In this document: positions 1-8,972 of the stretch, in pieces | How the letters are laid out: each line of letters opens with the position of its first letter | Numbering within the stretch: position 1 is the first letter of the stretch | Source of the DNA: Funneliformis mosseae | Taxonomy: Eukaryota > Glomeromycota > Glomeromycetes > Glomerales > Glomeraceae | NCBI GenBank assembly: GCA_910592005.1 | Contig: CAJVPP010003170.1 | Span: 1-12,408, forward strand | Length of the DNA: 12,408 nucleotides | Direction of reading: 5' to 3' | Notes under the pieces: generated by a model | Database searches by the model: none | Told to the model about the DNA's origin: nothing | What the model saw: only the letters and a program-made list of their open reading frames with translations | Position numbers and translations under genes: made by a program

Positions 1-138
1 TTTTATGAATAAAATAAAAAAAAAATTTTCCAAATTCACTTATTAATTTTTTTTATAATTAAAAAATTAAAATTAGTTATAAATTTAAAAGTTGCGATAA
101 CTTTTTTTTTGGTCCAATACTTTTGACCGGGGAGTGTA
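1..138. repeat. Possible terminal end of a Tc1/mariner-like element
   Basis: This is non-coding, very AT-rich sequence that ends in a more complex block at about 112-136. On the minus strand, TA at 137-138 is followed by CACTCCCCGGTCAAAAG and then a TTGGACC motif. A TA dinucleotide at the edge followed by a CA-starting terminus fits the general form of Tc1/mariner ends, which duplicate TA. The coding-like frame that follows starts exactly at this edge. The matching opposite end lies outside the window, so the inverted repeat cannot be checked and the identification is an inference. Confidence 0.3.
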
Positions 139-449
139 CATCAAGAGAATTTGTTTCTAAGAAAATAACTTTCCATTTCATTTTCTCAAATTTCTAAACT
201 TTCTGAAAAATATGATCTTTTGAAAACAAAACTAACTGATTTTTCTTCACGTTTACACCGTTAAGATAATAGGTTTAACTATCTTAGGGAAGCATATGGT
301 CATCGTAAAGAAGAATTACATTTCCTTTAAGAGAATACTGTCAACGAGATTGGGAGGAAATTCAAACTTTGAGTCGATCAGTTAAGTAACTTAATAGTGA
401 TTACAATCACGTACTCGCTTAACTTCATGCAGAAAACTTGTTGAAATAG
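139..449 (+). pseudogene. Broken coiled-coil protein tail
   Basis: The family is not recognised. The frame starting at 139 reads as a charged, heptad-like helical protein (for example ISKLSEKYDLL and REAYGHRKEELHFL) and is interrupted by TAA at 166-168, 262-264 and 328-330. Near 331-345 it shifts frame and continues as DWEEIQTLSRSVK, with further TAA codons, to TAG at 447-449. Each TAA sits where Gln (CAA) would suit a coiled coil, so C-to-T decay is likely. An AATAAA at 508-513 could be an old polyadenylation signal. The upstream part is missing, perhaps cut by the element ending at 136. It could be the end of a host gene or of another mobile element. Confidence 0.45.
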
Positions 450-525
450 ATTTCTTTTTCCTTTTTGTTCTCTTTTCTTTTGATGTATTTTTGATTCCAT
501 ATTATTCAATAAAATTCTCACATAC
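450..525. other. Pyrimidine-rich 3' flank
   Basis: This short non-coding stretch starts with a long T/C-rich run and holds an AATAAA motif at 508-513. It lies between the coiled-coil remnant and the candidate LTR edge at 526. No gene is seen. Confidence 0.4.
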
Positions 526-1067
526 TGTTACACTTTTGCCTATAAATTTTCCAATAAAATAATAATTATAGAAATACATATTCTTTTTTTTTTATATATA
601 TTTAAAATCACATGATATTGACTTTTAAATTTTGATTTTAATAATTTTGTGTTTCTATTTCAGATCAGATCCTTTCAACACAGAATTCTATTGAATTAAT
701 TCATTGAGTTCATCAATTTTAAGTCTTTTCACCATTCAAATATTAATATGTTGCGTTCTCATAATTTGTTTAATATTGTCATCAAAAATAAGAAATAATC
801 ATTTTACTGCAGTATACGTAATAATACTTTGATAATTTTGAATCTTTTTGCAAAATATTTTCTTTATCGATTATTTCTCCTATATAATAAAGATAAATTA
901 AAGATTCTTTTCTTTTCCTTGTACTATTTGTGGTCGTATATATCGAAATAGTATTTTTATCTTCATATTTAAATTTTGAGAAGAAATATTAAGCAAGAGT
1001 AGTAATATTATGTTAGATGAATTAAATTCTAATAAATCAAAATATATTCGTTGATATTCTTGTGACA
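526..1067 (-). repeat. Candidate 3' LTR of the Gypsy element
   Basis: Read on the minus strand, the segment starts TGTCACAAG just after a purine tract and ends GTGTAACA, which gives the usual TG...CA ends (TGTCAC against TGTTAC as inverted termini, one transition apart). It is about 542 bp, has no coding potential, and contains a TATA-like motif (TTATATAGG, near 884-893). The 5' partner LTR is absent, so the outer edge at 526 rests only on terminal-motif logic. The inner edge at 1067 is better supported because of the adjacent polypurine tract. Confidence 0.5.
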
Positions 1068-1077
1068 TCTTTTCCTT
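1068..1077 (-). other. Polypurine tract (plus-strand primer)
   Basis: The minus-strand sequence AAGGAAAAGA lies immediately before the TGTCAC start of the candidate LTR. A purine run abutting the 3' LTR is where plus-strand DNA synthesis is primed in LTR retroelements. The position, about 110 bp past the integrase end, fits. Confidence 0.6.
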
Positions 1078-1184
1078 GTTATTATTATTTTAGTAAAAAT
1101 TGAATCTATTTATATTATAATTATTGATTGTCAGAAGTATACTAAGATTGGTATCTAATTTAGGAAATAATTATCATTGCTTCC
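1078..1184 (-). other. Spacer between integrase end and polypurine tract
   Basis: This is an AT-rich, stop-filled stretch between the last integrase-like codons and the polypurine tract. It is probably the 3' untranslated part of the element. Confidence 0.45.
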
Positions 1185-2255
1185 ATTTTCTATTCGTTAT
1201 ATTTCTTCAGTCAATCATTATGTACTGTTCCTTTAACTATTCATTCGTCCAGTGATCTTAATTTATAATTGTTGAAACTAATTACATCATGAATATAATA
1301 AGGACTAATCCATTGAGCTTCCAATTTGGCTGACATATCTCATCGTTTCCATGTTTTCTCAACTAGAACTTTTTCTCCAATTTTTAATCTTTTTGATACT
1401 TGCTGATCATTATGCTGATCTTTTTGTCGCTCTTGTATTTGATTCATATTATCAAGTATATCCTGTTTATCTTGTTCTGCAAATCTATTGGTAACATTAC
1501 TTGTCATCCATATATGGGGTAAAATGGAATGTAACCTGTACTTTTATGTTTTATTGTTCGGTAAGCGAATAATACTGATAAAACGTAAGTATCCCATTCA
1601 TTTTTTTGATCATATACTAATTTGGCTAAACACTCTCCTATAGTTTGATTAAATCTTTCTATTATTCCATTTGTTTGAGATCAGTATGGTGATGTCAATT
1701 AATATTTCGTTTGAAACTTTTGACATAATTGTGCTATTATCTGATTCATGAATAATGTTCCTCAATCTGTAAGTATTTCTTTAAGTACATCATGTTAGCA
1801 TATCACTTCTTTATATAGAAATTTTGCTACTGTATCAGCCTTGATATCCTTAATGGCTTTAGCTTCCGGCCATTTTGTAAAGTAGTCCATTGCAACTATT
1901 ATGTACCTATTCCCTATTTTTGTAATAGGTAGTGGTTCTTTTATATCTAATCTTATTTGATGAAAAGATGCTTTAACTAAAATAGAATGTAATAGTTTTT
2001 TTCTGGTACTTGGTCCTCTTCGTTAGCATTTATCACAATTTTTCATATATTTTCTAATTTCTTCGAACATTTGTGACCAATAATATTATTCTTTAGTTTT
2101 ATTGTATATTACTTCAATTTCTAGATAGGCTCCTGACATATCTTTATATAAATTAAATAAGAGTACTTCCACTTGTTTTTGTGTAATTACTTTTTTAATC
2201 CTTTCTTGGTTAGTTTGTATATTTGTGAATTTTTAACAATGTAGTGGATTAATAA
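1185..2255 (-). pseudogene. Gypsy integrase domain, broken
   Basis: This domain would insert the retrotransposon cDNA into the genome. The minus-strand frame shows a zinc-binding N-terminus ending in NCDKC (the Cys pair is kept). The His positions appear as Tyr in NLYKDMSGAYLEIE, so that finger is damaged. The catalytic core has all three acidic residues: Asp at 1945-1947 (RLDIKEPLP), Asp at 1765-1767 (ILTD, followed by TGA at 1762-1764 where Arg is usual) and Glu at 1657-1659 (NGIIERFNQ). Codon spacing gives D-x59-D-x35-E, the Gypsy pattern. The conserved block MDYFTKWPEAKA is intact. The C-terminal part, after a frameshift near 1470, includes KIGEKVLVEK and WISPYYIHDV and ends around VHND, with no chromodomain. 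Several TAA/TGA stops interrupt it. Confidence 0.88.
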
Positions 2256-2329
2256 TCGTTAAATTTATTTCTGTTAAGAAGTATCACAATTTTTTGGATA
2301 AGTAAAATTGGTAAGGTATTGAATTATAT

Positions 2330-2870
2330 TTTGATATTGTTGCTTATCCATGATCTATTATTGATGTTAGGGTTTGTGATGTGTTTGGTGTCTGTAATTC
2401 ATCAATTCTTGAGAGAGTATTGGTATTCATGTTTGCCTTTCCTTTGCAATATTTTACTTTAAATTGAAATTATTGTAATAGAATCTTCCAACAGATAATC
2501 CTTTTACTATCCTTTTCTTTAATGGGCTGATTTAATAACCACTGCAATGCTGAGTGATCGGTATATATAATAAATGTATTATCCTCTAAGTACCTTTTAA
2601 AATATTTAACTGCCTATACTACTGCTAAAGCCTCTTGTTCAGTAATATGATAATTTTTTTCAGCTGAGCTCAATGATCTGCTTGCATACCAAATAGGATG
2701 TTCTCTTTCTTTATTGTCTTTATGTGAAAGTACTACACCTAGTCCTGTAGTACTTGCATTAGTACTTAATATAAAAGATTGATTAAAATCAGAATAGAAT
2801 AAGATTGGTGCAGTCGTTAATTTTTCCTTAAGTATTTCAAAAACCTCTTGATGTTGTTTTGTCTAACTGT
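2330..2870 (-). pseudogene. Gypsy RNase H domain, broken
   Basis: This domain removes the RNA strand of the RNA:DNA hybrid during reverse transcription. Visible motifs in order are FILSTNASTTGLGVVLSH, HPIWYASRSLSSAEKNY, TEQEALAVV and IIYTDHSALQWLL (TDHS at 2551-2562), then KYCKGKANMNTNTLSR. The first catalytic Asp, usually in D-A-S, is Asn here (codon at 2758-2760, one G-to-A change), so the enzyme would be inactive even without the stops. TAG replaces a usual Trp after ALAVV. The linker beyond, at about 2256-2330, is degenerate and joins the integrase zinc region. Confidence 0.85.
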
Positions 2871-3713
2871 AAGGTACATCCTTTTTCAGAAAATCATTCA
2901 ATAAGGCTACCAATTTAAAATAATTTTTAACAAAATGTTGGTAATAAGAGAATAATCCTAATACAGTTCGTAATTATTTAACATTGAATAAAATGTTGAG
3001 GTTAATGATCTTTTCAATTTTTGCTGGATCAGATTGTATTCCTTATCCTGATATTACATGTCCCAAAAATTGAATTTCTTTTGTGCAGAAATGACATTTT
3101 TCTGGATTTATTTTCAATTAAGCTTCTTTTAAAAAATTGAAAATCTGTTAGAAATGTTATAAATGTTCATCATAACTTTTGGAAAATATGATGATATCAT
3201 CAAAGTATACTAATATGAATTTTTTTTTATTTTTCGTAATATATTATCCATAGCTCGTTGAAAGGTGGCTGATACATTGCATAACCTGAATGGCATTACA
3301 TTGAATTTATATAACCTATGTTTCATAATAAATGCTATTTTAGATTTGTCCTGTTCCCTGACCTTAAACTGCCAGTACTCTGAAGCTAAATCTAAGGTAG
3401 TATACCATGTTGATCCTCCCAAGAATTCTAATAATTTATCAATCCTTGGTAAGGAATATTAGAACTTTATTATTACATCATTTAATTTTCTATAGTCTAC
3501 GCAAAACCCTATTTTTCCATTTTTTTTCCTTACAAGAATTAAGAGTGAGCTCCATTGACTTTGAGAAGGTTGTATAATTCCTTGATCTAACATATTTTGA
3601 ATCTCCTGCTGAATATACTGATCATCCTTTACTGATGTTTGATATAGTTTTAGTGCAACTGATAATATATTTTCAGTAAATATACTATGTTCATTTTGCT
3701 CTAAATGTGTCAA
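2871..3713 (-). pseudogene. Gypsy reverse transcriptase domain, broken
   Basis: This is the polymerase that copies element RNA into DNA. Fingers and palm are clear: IQQEIQNMLDQGIIQPSQSQW, then VRKKNGKIGFCVDYRKLND, then YTTLDLASEYWQF with the first catalytic Asp, then NVMPFRLCNVSATFQRAMDN, then the catalytic box YFDD at 3196-3207 followed by IIIFSKSYDEHL. The thumb shows NPEKCHFCTKEIQFLGHVI. Damage includes TAA at 3459-3461, a frameshift in a T run near 3220-3228 (A run in the coding strand), and transitions in conserved sites (PFGLCNAP to PFRLCNVS, SGYW to SEYW). All three palm Asp residues survive. The YFDD spelling is a variant of the usual YxDD. Confidence 0.9.
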
Positions 3714-4190
3714 TTCCTGTGTTGTGATCGCAAAACTATTAAGATTTTTCTCAAGAAATACTTTAATTATTTTAAAGAAGTATCTGTTAATTTTTCATAA
3801 GTCATATATTTCCCTGAATTATTACCAATTTCTATTCAAATATCATTTTCTTCAATTTGAATTTTATAGGCAGTTTGTAGATCTATACTATTTCTATAGT
3901 ATTGATAAGTTTGTACTGTTCTTATAATTTCTCTATAGTCATCACATTGGCCTTCATTTCCTAAATTTTCAAACACCAACATGTAGCCAATCCCTTCTAA
4001 TTTCTATTTTGTTGAACATCCATTTCATATTCAATTTGTTGTAAGTATATTTCAGGATATTCCTTTCCATTTATTTGAATTATTTTCTCTTTTTCTTTGA
4101 GAACAATAGTAAAACATTGTTGAATATCAATATCTTCCTCCTCTTCAAATTCTAAGACTTCTACTGTTATTTTAGGCTTGATTGATGTAA
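3714..4190 (-). pseudogene. Protease-to-RT linker of the Gypsy polyprotein
   Basis: There is no recognised catalytic domain. In the minus-strand frame a readable stretch runs from about 4280 to 4010 (GDQTSITPITYTQDIHPGRF, then an acidic EFEEEEDIDIQQ, then NGKEYPEIYLQQIEYEMDV). It then breaks up with stops and shifts until the RT frame resumes near 3713 (MTHLEQNEHS). Such acidic connectors between protease and RT are common in Gypsy elements. Confidence 0.6.
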
Positions 4191-4562
4191 ATCTTCCTGG
4201 ATGTATGTCTTGTGTGTAAGTTATAGGTGTTATAGAAGTTTGATCTCCCTGTTGTATAACTAGGATGCCAGTATTATAGTCAATGATTGCACAACTTTTT
4301 GCAACCAGATGTTTTCTAAGATAATATTATATCTTATAGCATTGGTTACTAGCATATCTTCATTAACAGTTATTTTATTAATTTCTACTGTAACTCCTTT
4401 AATCATTCCTAAAGGCATCATAGTTTTTCCATCTACTTCCATGATTTTTATTTTTGCAGGTTCATCAATTTTCTTATTGATTTGCCTAAGATACCACTGA
4501 GTAATGATACTTCCTACAGATCCAATATCTACTAGAGAATTTAAAGAGTATCCTTCTACTTA
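4191..4562 (-). pseudogene. Gypsy aspartic protease domain (retropepsin-like)
   Basis: This domain would cleave the Gag-Pol polyprotein. The frame reads SLNSLVDIGSVGSIITQWYL, with the active-site D-T/S-G-S motif present as DIGS (codons 4518-4529). Thr to Ile is one C-to-T change and is expected to weaken or kill activity. Further on come KIKIMEVDGKTMMPLGMIKGVTVEI and the flap/helix part YNIILENIWLQKV, matching the usual length of about 100 residues. A TAA at 4560-4562 lies just before the domain, and a small indel near 4285-4295 shifts the frame before the linker. It is read in the same frame as the Nudix domain upstream, with no start codon between. Confidence 0.85.
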
Positions 4563-5423
4563 GACTTCAATAAATAATACATTCTTGATAGGTTCATCAC
4601 GTTCTATATTACTAGTAATAATAGATTCCTTTAATTTAGATATGAAAAGTTCTCCATATTTATTATGTGTTAATATTAGTTCATTTAGACTAGCTATTTG
4701 TAAATATTCATCAAACTCAAAATGTTACCAATCGCTATATTTGGTAGGTTTAGTATATTGAAGTATTTCTTTGTTTAGCTTTACTTTATATACATCACAA
4801 TTATATGTAGAATCATTTAAAATGTATTCCAAGCGATCTTCATCCAATTGTATTCCAGTTTCTTCATCAATTTCTCGAATTATAGTTCTTATTGATAATT
4901 CTCCTAGTTCAACTTTCTCATTGACTATTTGCTATAAGTTATACATTTCCCTATTTAGATCAATTCGTTTTAAAAGATAGATTCCTTTATCATTATATAA
5001 GATCCTTAACACATACTTCAGCCTTTTCTTAACAGTGATTTCTCCTTGTTTTTGAAGATCTACTGGTATAATTGGCTGATTTTTACTGAAAGTTCTTTCA
5101 TCAGTTAGTGGATCCTTCTATTTTACTTTCTTACATTCACATCGTGCTGCTATTCCTTTAGCGATCTTATTATAATTTATATATACAATATGACTGTGAT
5201 AGTCATATTCTTCATAACTGGAATGATTATATTTGTTTTTATATGGTCCTCTGAATCACATTTTCAAATTCATTTCTCTACATATATAAGATACTTTTAT
5301 TAAACTTATTTTTATTTTTGCTTTTCCTTGACTATTTTCTTTTGCTTCTTCCTCTTCTTTCGCTTTAGAGGCTTTAGATTTATTCATACACTCACCCTTA
5401 AGAGATACGACTTCTAGTTTAAA
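4563..5423 (-). pseudogene. Nudix hydrolase domain within the Gypsy Pol polyprotein
   Basis: Nudix enzymes hydrolyse nucleoside diphosphates linked to another moiety, such as damaged dNTPs, RNA caps or dinucleotides. The Pol frame opens at the frameshift site (FKLEVVSLKGECM), runs through a Lys/Glu-rich linker, then KKRLKYVLRILYNDKGIYLLKR (about 5040-4970), a TAG where Trp is usual (4932-4934), and the 23-residue Nudix box at 4851-4919. The box fits G-x5-E-x7-R-E-U-x-E-E-x-G-U except that the first Gly is Glu. REIDEETGI at 4851-4877 is perfect, so the metal-binding Glu residues are kept. The fold continues through YNCDVYKVKLNKEIL and YSDW*HFEF (TAA at 4725-4727) and runs on in frame into the protease. 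Other stops are at 5256-5258 and 5118-5120. I know of no standard Gypsy domain at this place. Confidence 0.82.
5417..5423 (-). promoter_or_regulatory. -1 ribosomal frameshift heptamer TTTAAAC
   Basis: In the Gag zero frame the last codons read CAT TTA AAC TAG, so the heptamer T TTA AAC (form X XXY YYZ) lies directly before the Gag stop. Slipping back one base gives TTT AAA CTA GAA, which is exactly the frame of the Nudix and protease domains, and that frame stays open to 5258. This is one of the best-known -1 slippery sequences. A downstream stem or pseudoknot is not obvious by eye. Confidence 0.7.
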
Positions 5424-5432
5424 TGCTGTTGG

Positions 5433-5483
5433 TTATTATTATTATTATTATTGTTATTATTGTAGTTATTATTATTATTATTT
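5433..5483. repeat. ATT trinucleotide microsatellite coding for Asn
   Basis: Runs of ATT on the plus strand, broken by GTT, make AAT/AAC codons on the coding strand and form the poly-Asn tail of Gag. Open frames on the plus strand here (Ile-rich) are only its complement. Confidence 0.85.
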
Positions 5484-6030
5484 CTATAATTCCTATTTCT
5501 GCTATTACTGCAATTATGATTTCTGTTGTTATCATTATAATTTTGAAAGTTTCGACCTCTATTATTATTTGTACTTCTGCAATCCCTGGTAAAATAGCTA
5601 TACTTCTCACAGTTAAAGCATTCAATATTTGATTGATCATTATTCATACATTGATTACTTCTACAATCTCTAGATAAGTGTTCAAATTTTTCTCAATTAA
5701 AATATTCGCATGACCGTTATTATGACTATTGCTGCTGCTATTATTGTTGTTGTTATTGCCTAATGTTTGCTATAATCGCTTGTAACCCTTTATTTAGTTT
5801 ACGATTAATAGTGCCCTTAATATCTGGCTGCTTTGTAATATATATAGGTTACATTGCTATACTTGTGCGGGCTGATACCATTCCTCCTTGTAATAATTGC
5901 ATGTAATTAGGCATTAACAAATAGACAGATAGTTCCATTCTAATGGAATATGCAAATTCTACTGCTCTGGTCTTTTTGATTGCTTGATCTACTATTGTTA
6001 ATATTGCTATTTACACAGGACCCAGACAAT

Positions 6031-6178
6031 TATATAAAATGTGGGGAGAAAAAATGATAAAACTTGGAAAATTTTATCCCAAAAATTTTTTGATTTTGTA
6101 TCCACTTTCATATATATTACATGTAAAAATTTAAAAATTTACCCAAACTTTTACATACCGGATTAATAAAAAAATATT
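6031..6178. other. Junction region between the Gypsy element and the transposase-like gene
   Basis: No gene is seen. The sequence is AT-rich with a short G-rich block (GTGGGGAG at about 6041). It begins where the Gag homology ends and finishes at the stop codon of the pseudogene on the right. I looked for a 5' LTR or inverted repeat matching 10090-10185 and found none. Confidence 0.5.
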
Positions 6179-6624
6179 TTATTTATTTTTTCCTTTTTGA
6201 TTTAGACAATGCAAAATACAAGTTAAAATGTTATTATTAGAAAGTGTTTGATAAATCTGATATGCATTAGATTGTAATGAATACATATCTATATGTGATT
6301 TTTCTATTTGATATCCCAAATAATAAAGTATCTGTTTGAATGATAAATGACAAAAATATTCATACCTTTCATCACATTTTGAATAAAACAAATTATGCTG
6401 CAAATTCCTAAACACTTTGGTAAATACAAATGTAATTAGATTAACTTCATTTACAGGTTCTTCGGTATATGAATGATTATTTCTAGTTGATGTATGATAA
6501 TAAATTGTAAGAATTTGTACAAGACATATTTCCCTATTAATTAATGCCAATGCAAATCCTTCCTTTTGTACTGGATAAATTGAAGAAATATTTACCATAC
6601 AAATTGAAGGAATATAATCTAAAA
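6179..6624 (-). pseudogene. Last exon of the transposase-like gene
   Basis: This exon is open from the acceptor ATAG at 6625-6627 to TAA at 6179-6181. It encodes SICMVNISSIYPVQKEGFALALINREICLVQIL, a middle part ending NLFYSKCDERYEYF, and a Leu/Ile-rich end with SLQSNAYQIYQTLSNNN. No known domain is recognised. It is preceded by a 62-bp intron with GTAAGT and TAG ends. Spliced to exon 7 it would form the C-terminal domain of the same protein, so a separate gene is less likely. Confidence 0.55.
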
Positions 6625-8445
6625 CTATAAAATATTTAATTAATTATTAGTAAAATCAATAAAGTTAATTTATTAATTATACTTACTGTAATTTGGTAAT
6701 TATAATTTTCGTGAATTTTTTAACATTTTATTAATATTTTCAAATCTTTTTCTAATATTCCATTATTCTAATCATGCTTTAGGTAACCTTAAATTATTAT
6801 TATTATTAGTAATTTGTGCAACTATTTTGCTAGCAATAGATGAATTAATTCCTGATGAATTATAGTGATCTCTTTTTTGAAATTGTGATTGAATCATTTT
6901 TTTTGAAGTATAAGCTTTGTGATATTTTTGGCATTGATATAGTAAATCAAAAATTATATTGCCATTTAATATATTAATATTATTATTGTAAATTTATTTC
7001 AAATTTGTATTATTAGATAAATTTGTTATCTGCTCACGAGCATATATCAAATTCTCATCTATATCATTTCATAAATTTAAACTTGCAACATTTCTTATCA
7101 TTTCAATAATTTTTGTTAAAACCTCCTCTCCATCTTGAAATTCTTTTGTTAAATTTTCTTTAATCAGTAGTATTATTTTGTCACTTGTTAAGAAATCAGT
7201 TGGAGATGACAATAATAATTCAGAATTAATGTAACTACCATAAAAACATACTTTGCTAAAGCATTTGCTTCTTTATATGCATCATTAATAAGAACTCTGA
7301 TTTCATCATCTGTAGGCCAAATTTTTAAATTTGAATTTAGATCATTGACATTTCCTTCAAAATAATCACAAATATAACCTATTGAAATTTTTTAATATAA
7401 AAATTAGATATTAATTATAATAAAATACTGAAATTATTAAATAAACTAACCAACTTGAGAAGTTTTATATTCTGAATTTGGATTAACAATTGTGAAATTT
7501 ATAATAGGCATTTGTAACATGACGAATTTTAGGAATTAAATATATTAAATCAGCATATATAAAATCTGGTAAATGTTGCTGAGCCATTTCAAAAAAAGTA
7601 TTCACATACTTCACTACCGTGCATCTAAGGTAATAATAGAATTGAATTATAGTATTCTCGATGTGCTATGATAAGTAGAATCTGTAATAATAAAATTATT
7701 ATTATTATTTATCTAATTTAATAATAAATAATTTAAAGTTGTATATATAATATCATTACTATTGAATCAACAAGAAAAGATAATATTTCATAAGTTTGAT
7801 GTGCTAAAAAATTACGATTATTTGAAAAAATTTCTTTATATTTATTTACTGCATCTTGAATAAATTGTTTTCACATTTTTAGAAAAAAACTACCCATCAT
7901 AACCATTTTGATTCTTTCATGATTAGAAACATCTTGATTAAGATATGAATCTATCAACTCTCCTTTCAAAATAATAAAATAATAATAATTTAATAATTAA
8001 TAATTAATTTTTGTTACGAAATTAAACATAAATAAATTAATTTTAACTTACCAATAATGAACAAATAAATCAATAATCCCTTGTTTTTAGAATCAGAATT
8101 TAAAGTTTGAAATACTTCATATAAAAATTCGTAAGAAAAAAGCTGATATGCAGCCCCATCATCTTATTTATCAACATTTAAAACATCCTTATGATACAAA
8201 GCAGAGTTTGGTAATTTAGACAATTATAACACATGACCAAAACTCAAGAAACTATTTCCAAAAGTTAGTATTCGAGCGCCACTAAAAATACTATTTCGTC
8301 CATTTTTTTTCACATGCTTCAAATCTGAAATACAAATAATAGGACCAATATTCGGAATTACAAAACAATGTAATTTGATATCTAGATAAAAAGTCATTAA
8401 TAATAAAGACAAAGAATTTATTACACAAATAAATAAATTACATAC

Positions 8446-8972
8446 TGTATAATTTGTCAGTAAATTTAAGCTTAGTTTCAGTATTAGTTTGCATAATACA
8501 TTTTTGTGCTTTAATTTCTACTAATACGCCATCAGCTCCAATTGATAATATATAAATTTTAAAATGGGCGGCAAATTCTAAAACTTGATTGTGAATTTCA
8601 TATACATCAGATATATTTTCACTATTATTTGGAATAATTCTAAGTACAAATGGTAATACTTTAGAAACTGGAACTTGTAAAATATATACACAAACATATT
8701 TAGCTATTGTATTATTGGTTTGAATATTTTTTATAATAGTATTAATTTTGTTATAAAAAGATACTGAAGTTTCTTGTAATGGTAATGTAGATCCAAGAAT
8801 TACGCTCAAGCTTGCAGAGTAACGTAATTTTTCTTCAAGTTTTATGTTATCCATTGATGCTACAATTGGTCTGTTATAGTTAATGCTAATTAGAAATTTT
8901 CTAAATTTAGCCATATTTTCAAAACATATTGACAGATCATCAATTGCTAAATCTGATTGAGCACGTTGTATA
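8446..8972 (-). pseudogene. Exon 3 of the transposase-like gene, catalytic Asp region
   Basis: This exon is open throughout. It starts after the acceptor TTTAG with IQRAQSDLAIDDLSICFE and ends SDKLYS-like before the donor GTATGT at 8440-8445. It holds VASMDNIKLEEKLRYSASL, LGSTLPLQETSVSFYNK and ILSIGADGVLVEIKAQK. The two Asp residues (8849-8851 and 8531-8533) sit in contexts similar to the first and second catalytic Asp of P-type transposases (D-x-K and DG). It is the best-preserved stretch of the gene. Confidence 0.6.

Larger units (their letters stand above)
526..6030 (-). mobile_element. Degenerate Ty3/Gypsy LTR retrotransposon, 5' truncated
   Basis: On the minus strand the order is Gag tail, -1 frameshift site, linker, Nudix domain, aspartic protease, reverse transcriptase, RNase H, integrase, polypurine tract and 3' LTR. 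Integrase downstream of RNase H is diagnostic of Ty3/Gypsy rather than Ty1/Copia. There is no chromodomain after the integrase. The Gag homology fades at about 6030, and no second LTR or primer-binding site is visible, so the copy is truncated or was cut by a later rearrangement. Many in-frame stops and a few indels make it non-autonomous. The Nudix domain is the unusual component. Confidence 0.88.
5414..6030 (-). pseudogene. Gag C-terminal part with zinc knuckles and Asn-rich tail
   Basis: Gag forms the virus-like particle and binds element RNA. The remaining part begins around VDQAIKKTRAVEFAYSIRMEL (about 5995) and contains KGTINRKLNKGLQAIIANI, then a frame change and two CCHC-type knuckles. 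The first is ruined (YFN*EKFEHLSRDC, where C, C and G are changed). The second, CFNCEKYSYFTRDC, keeps all Cys but has Tyr in place of His. Then comes an Arg/Asn-rich tail that is nearly pure Asn, ending QQHLN and TAG at 5414-5416. An uninterrupted frame covers 5414-5647. The N-terminal capsid part is missing upstream, so the copy is truncated. Confidence 0.8.

Noticed and set aside
1185..1300. Chromodomain after the integrase (chromovirus type)
   Set aside because: The C-terminal tail ends near VHND and LKKYNE, and no aromatic-cage chromodomain motif follows.
3265..4980. Plus-strand open frames at 3265-3462, 3724-3927, 4309-4500 and 4771-4980
   Set aside because: They lie antisense to the RT, linker, protease and Nudix coding regions, which have clear domain motifs on the minus strand.
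5423..5632. Ile/Val-rich open frame on the plus strand resembling a membrane protein
   Set aside because: It is the complement of the Asn codon run and zinc-knuckle region of Gag.
8224..8914. Two separate small genes at 8224-8412 and 8438-8914
   Set aside because: A GT...AG intron (8382-8445) joins them in phase, and both continue the same transposase-like protein.
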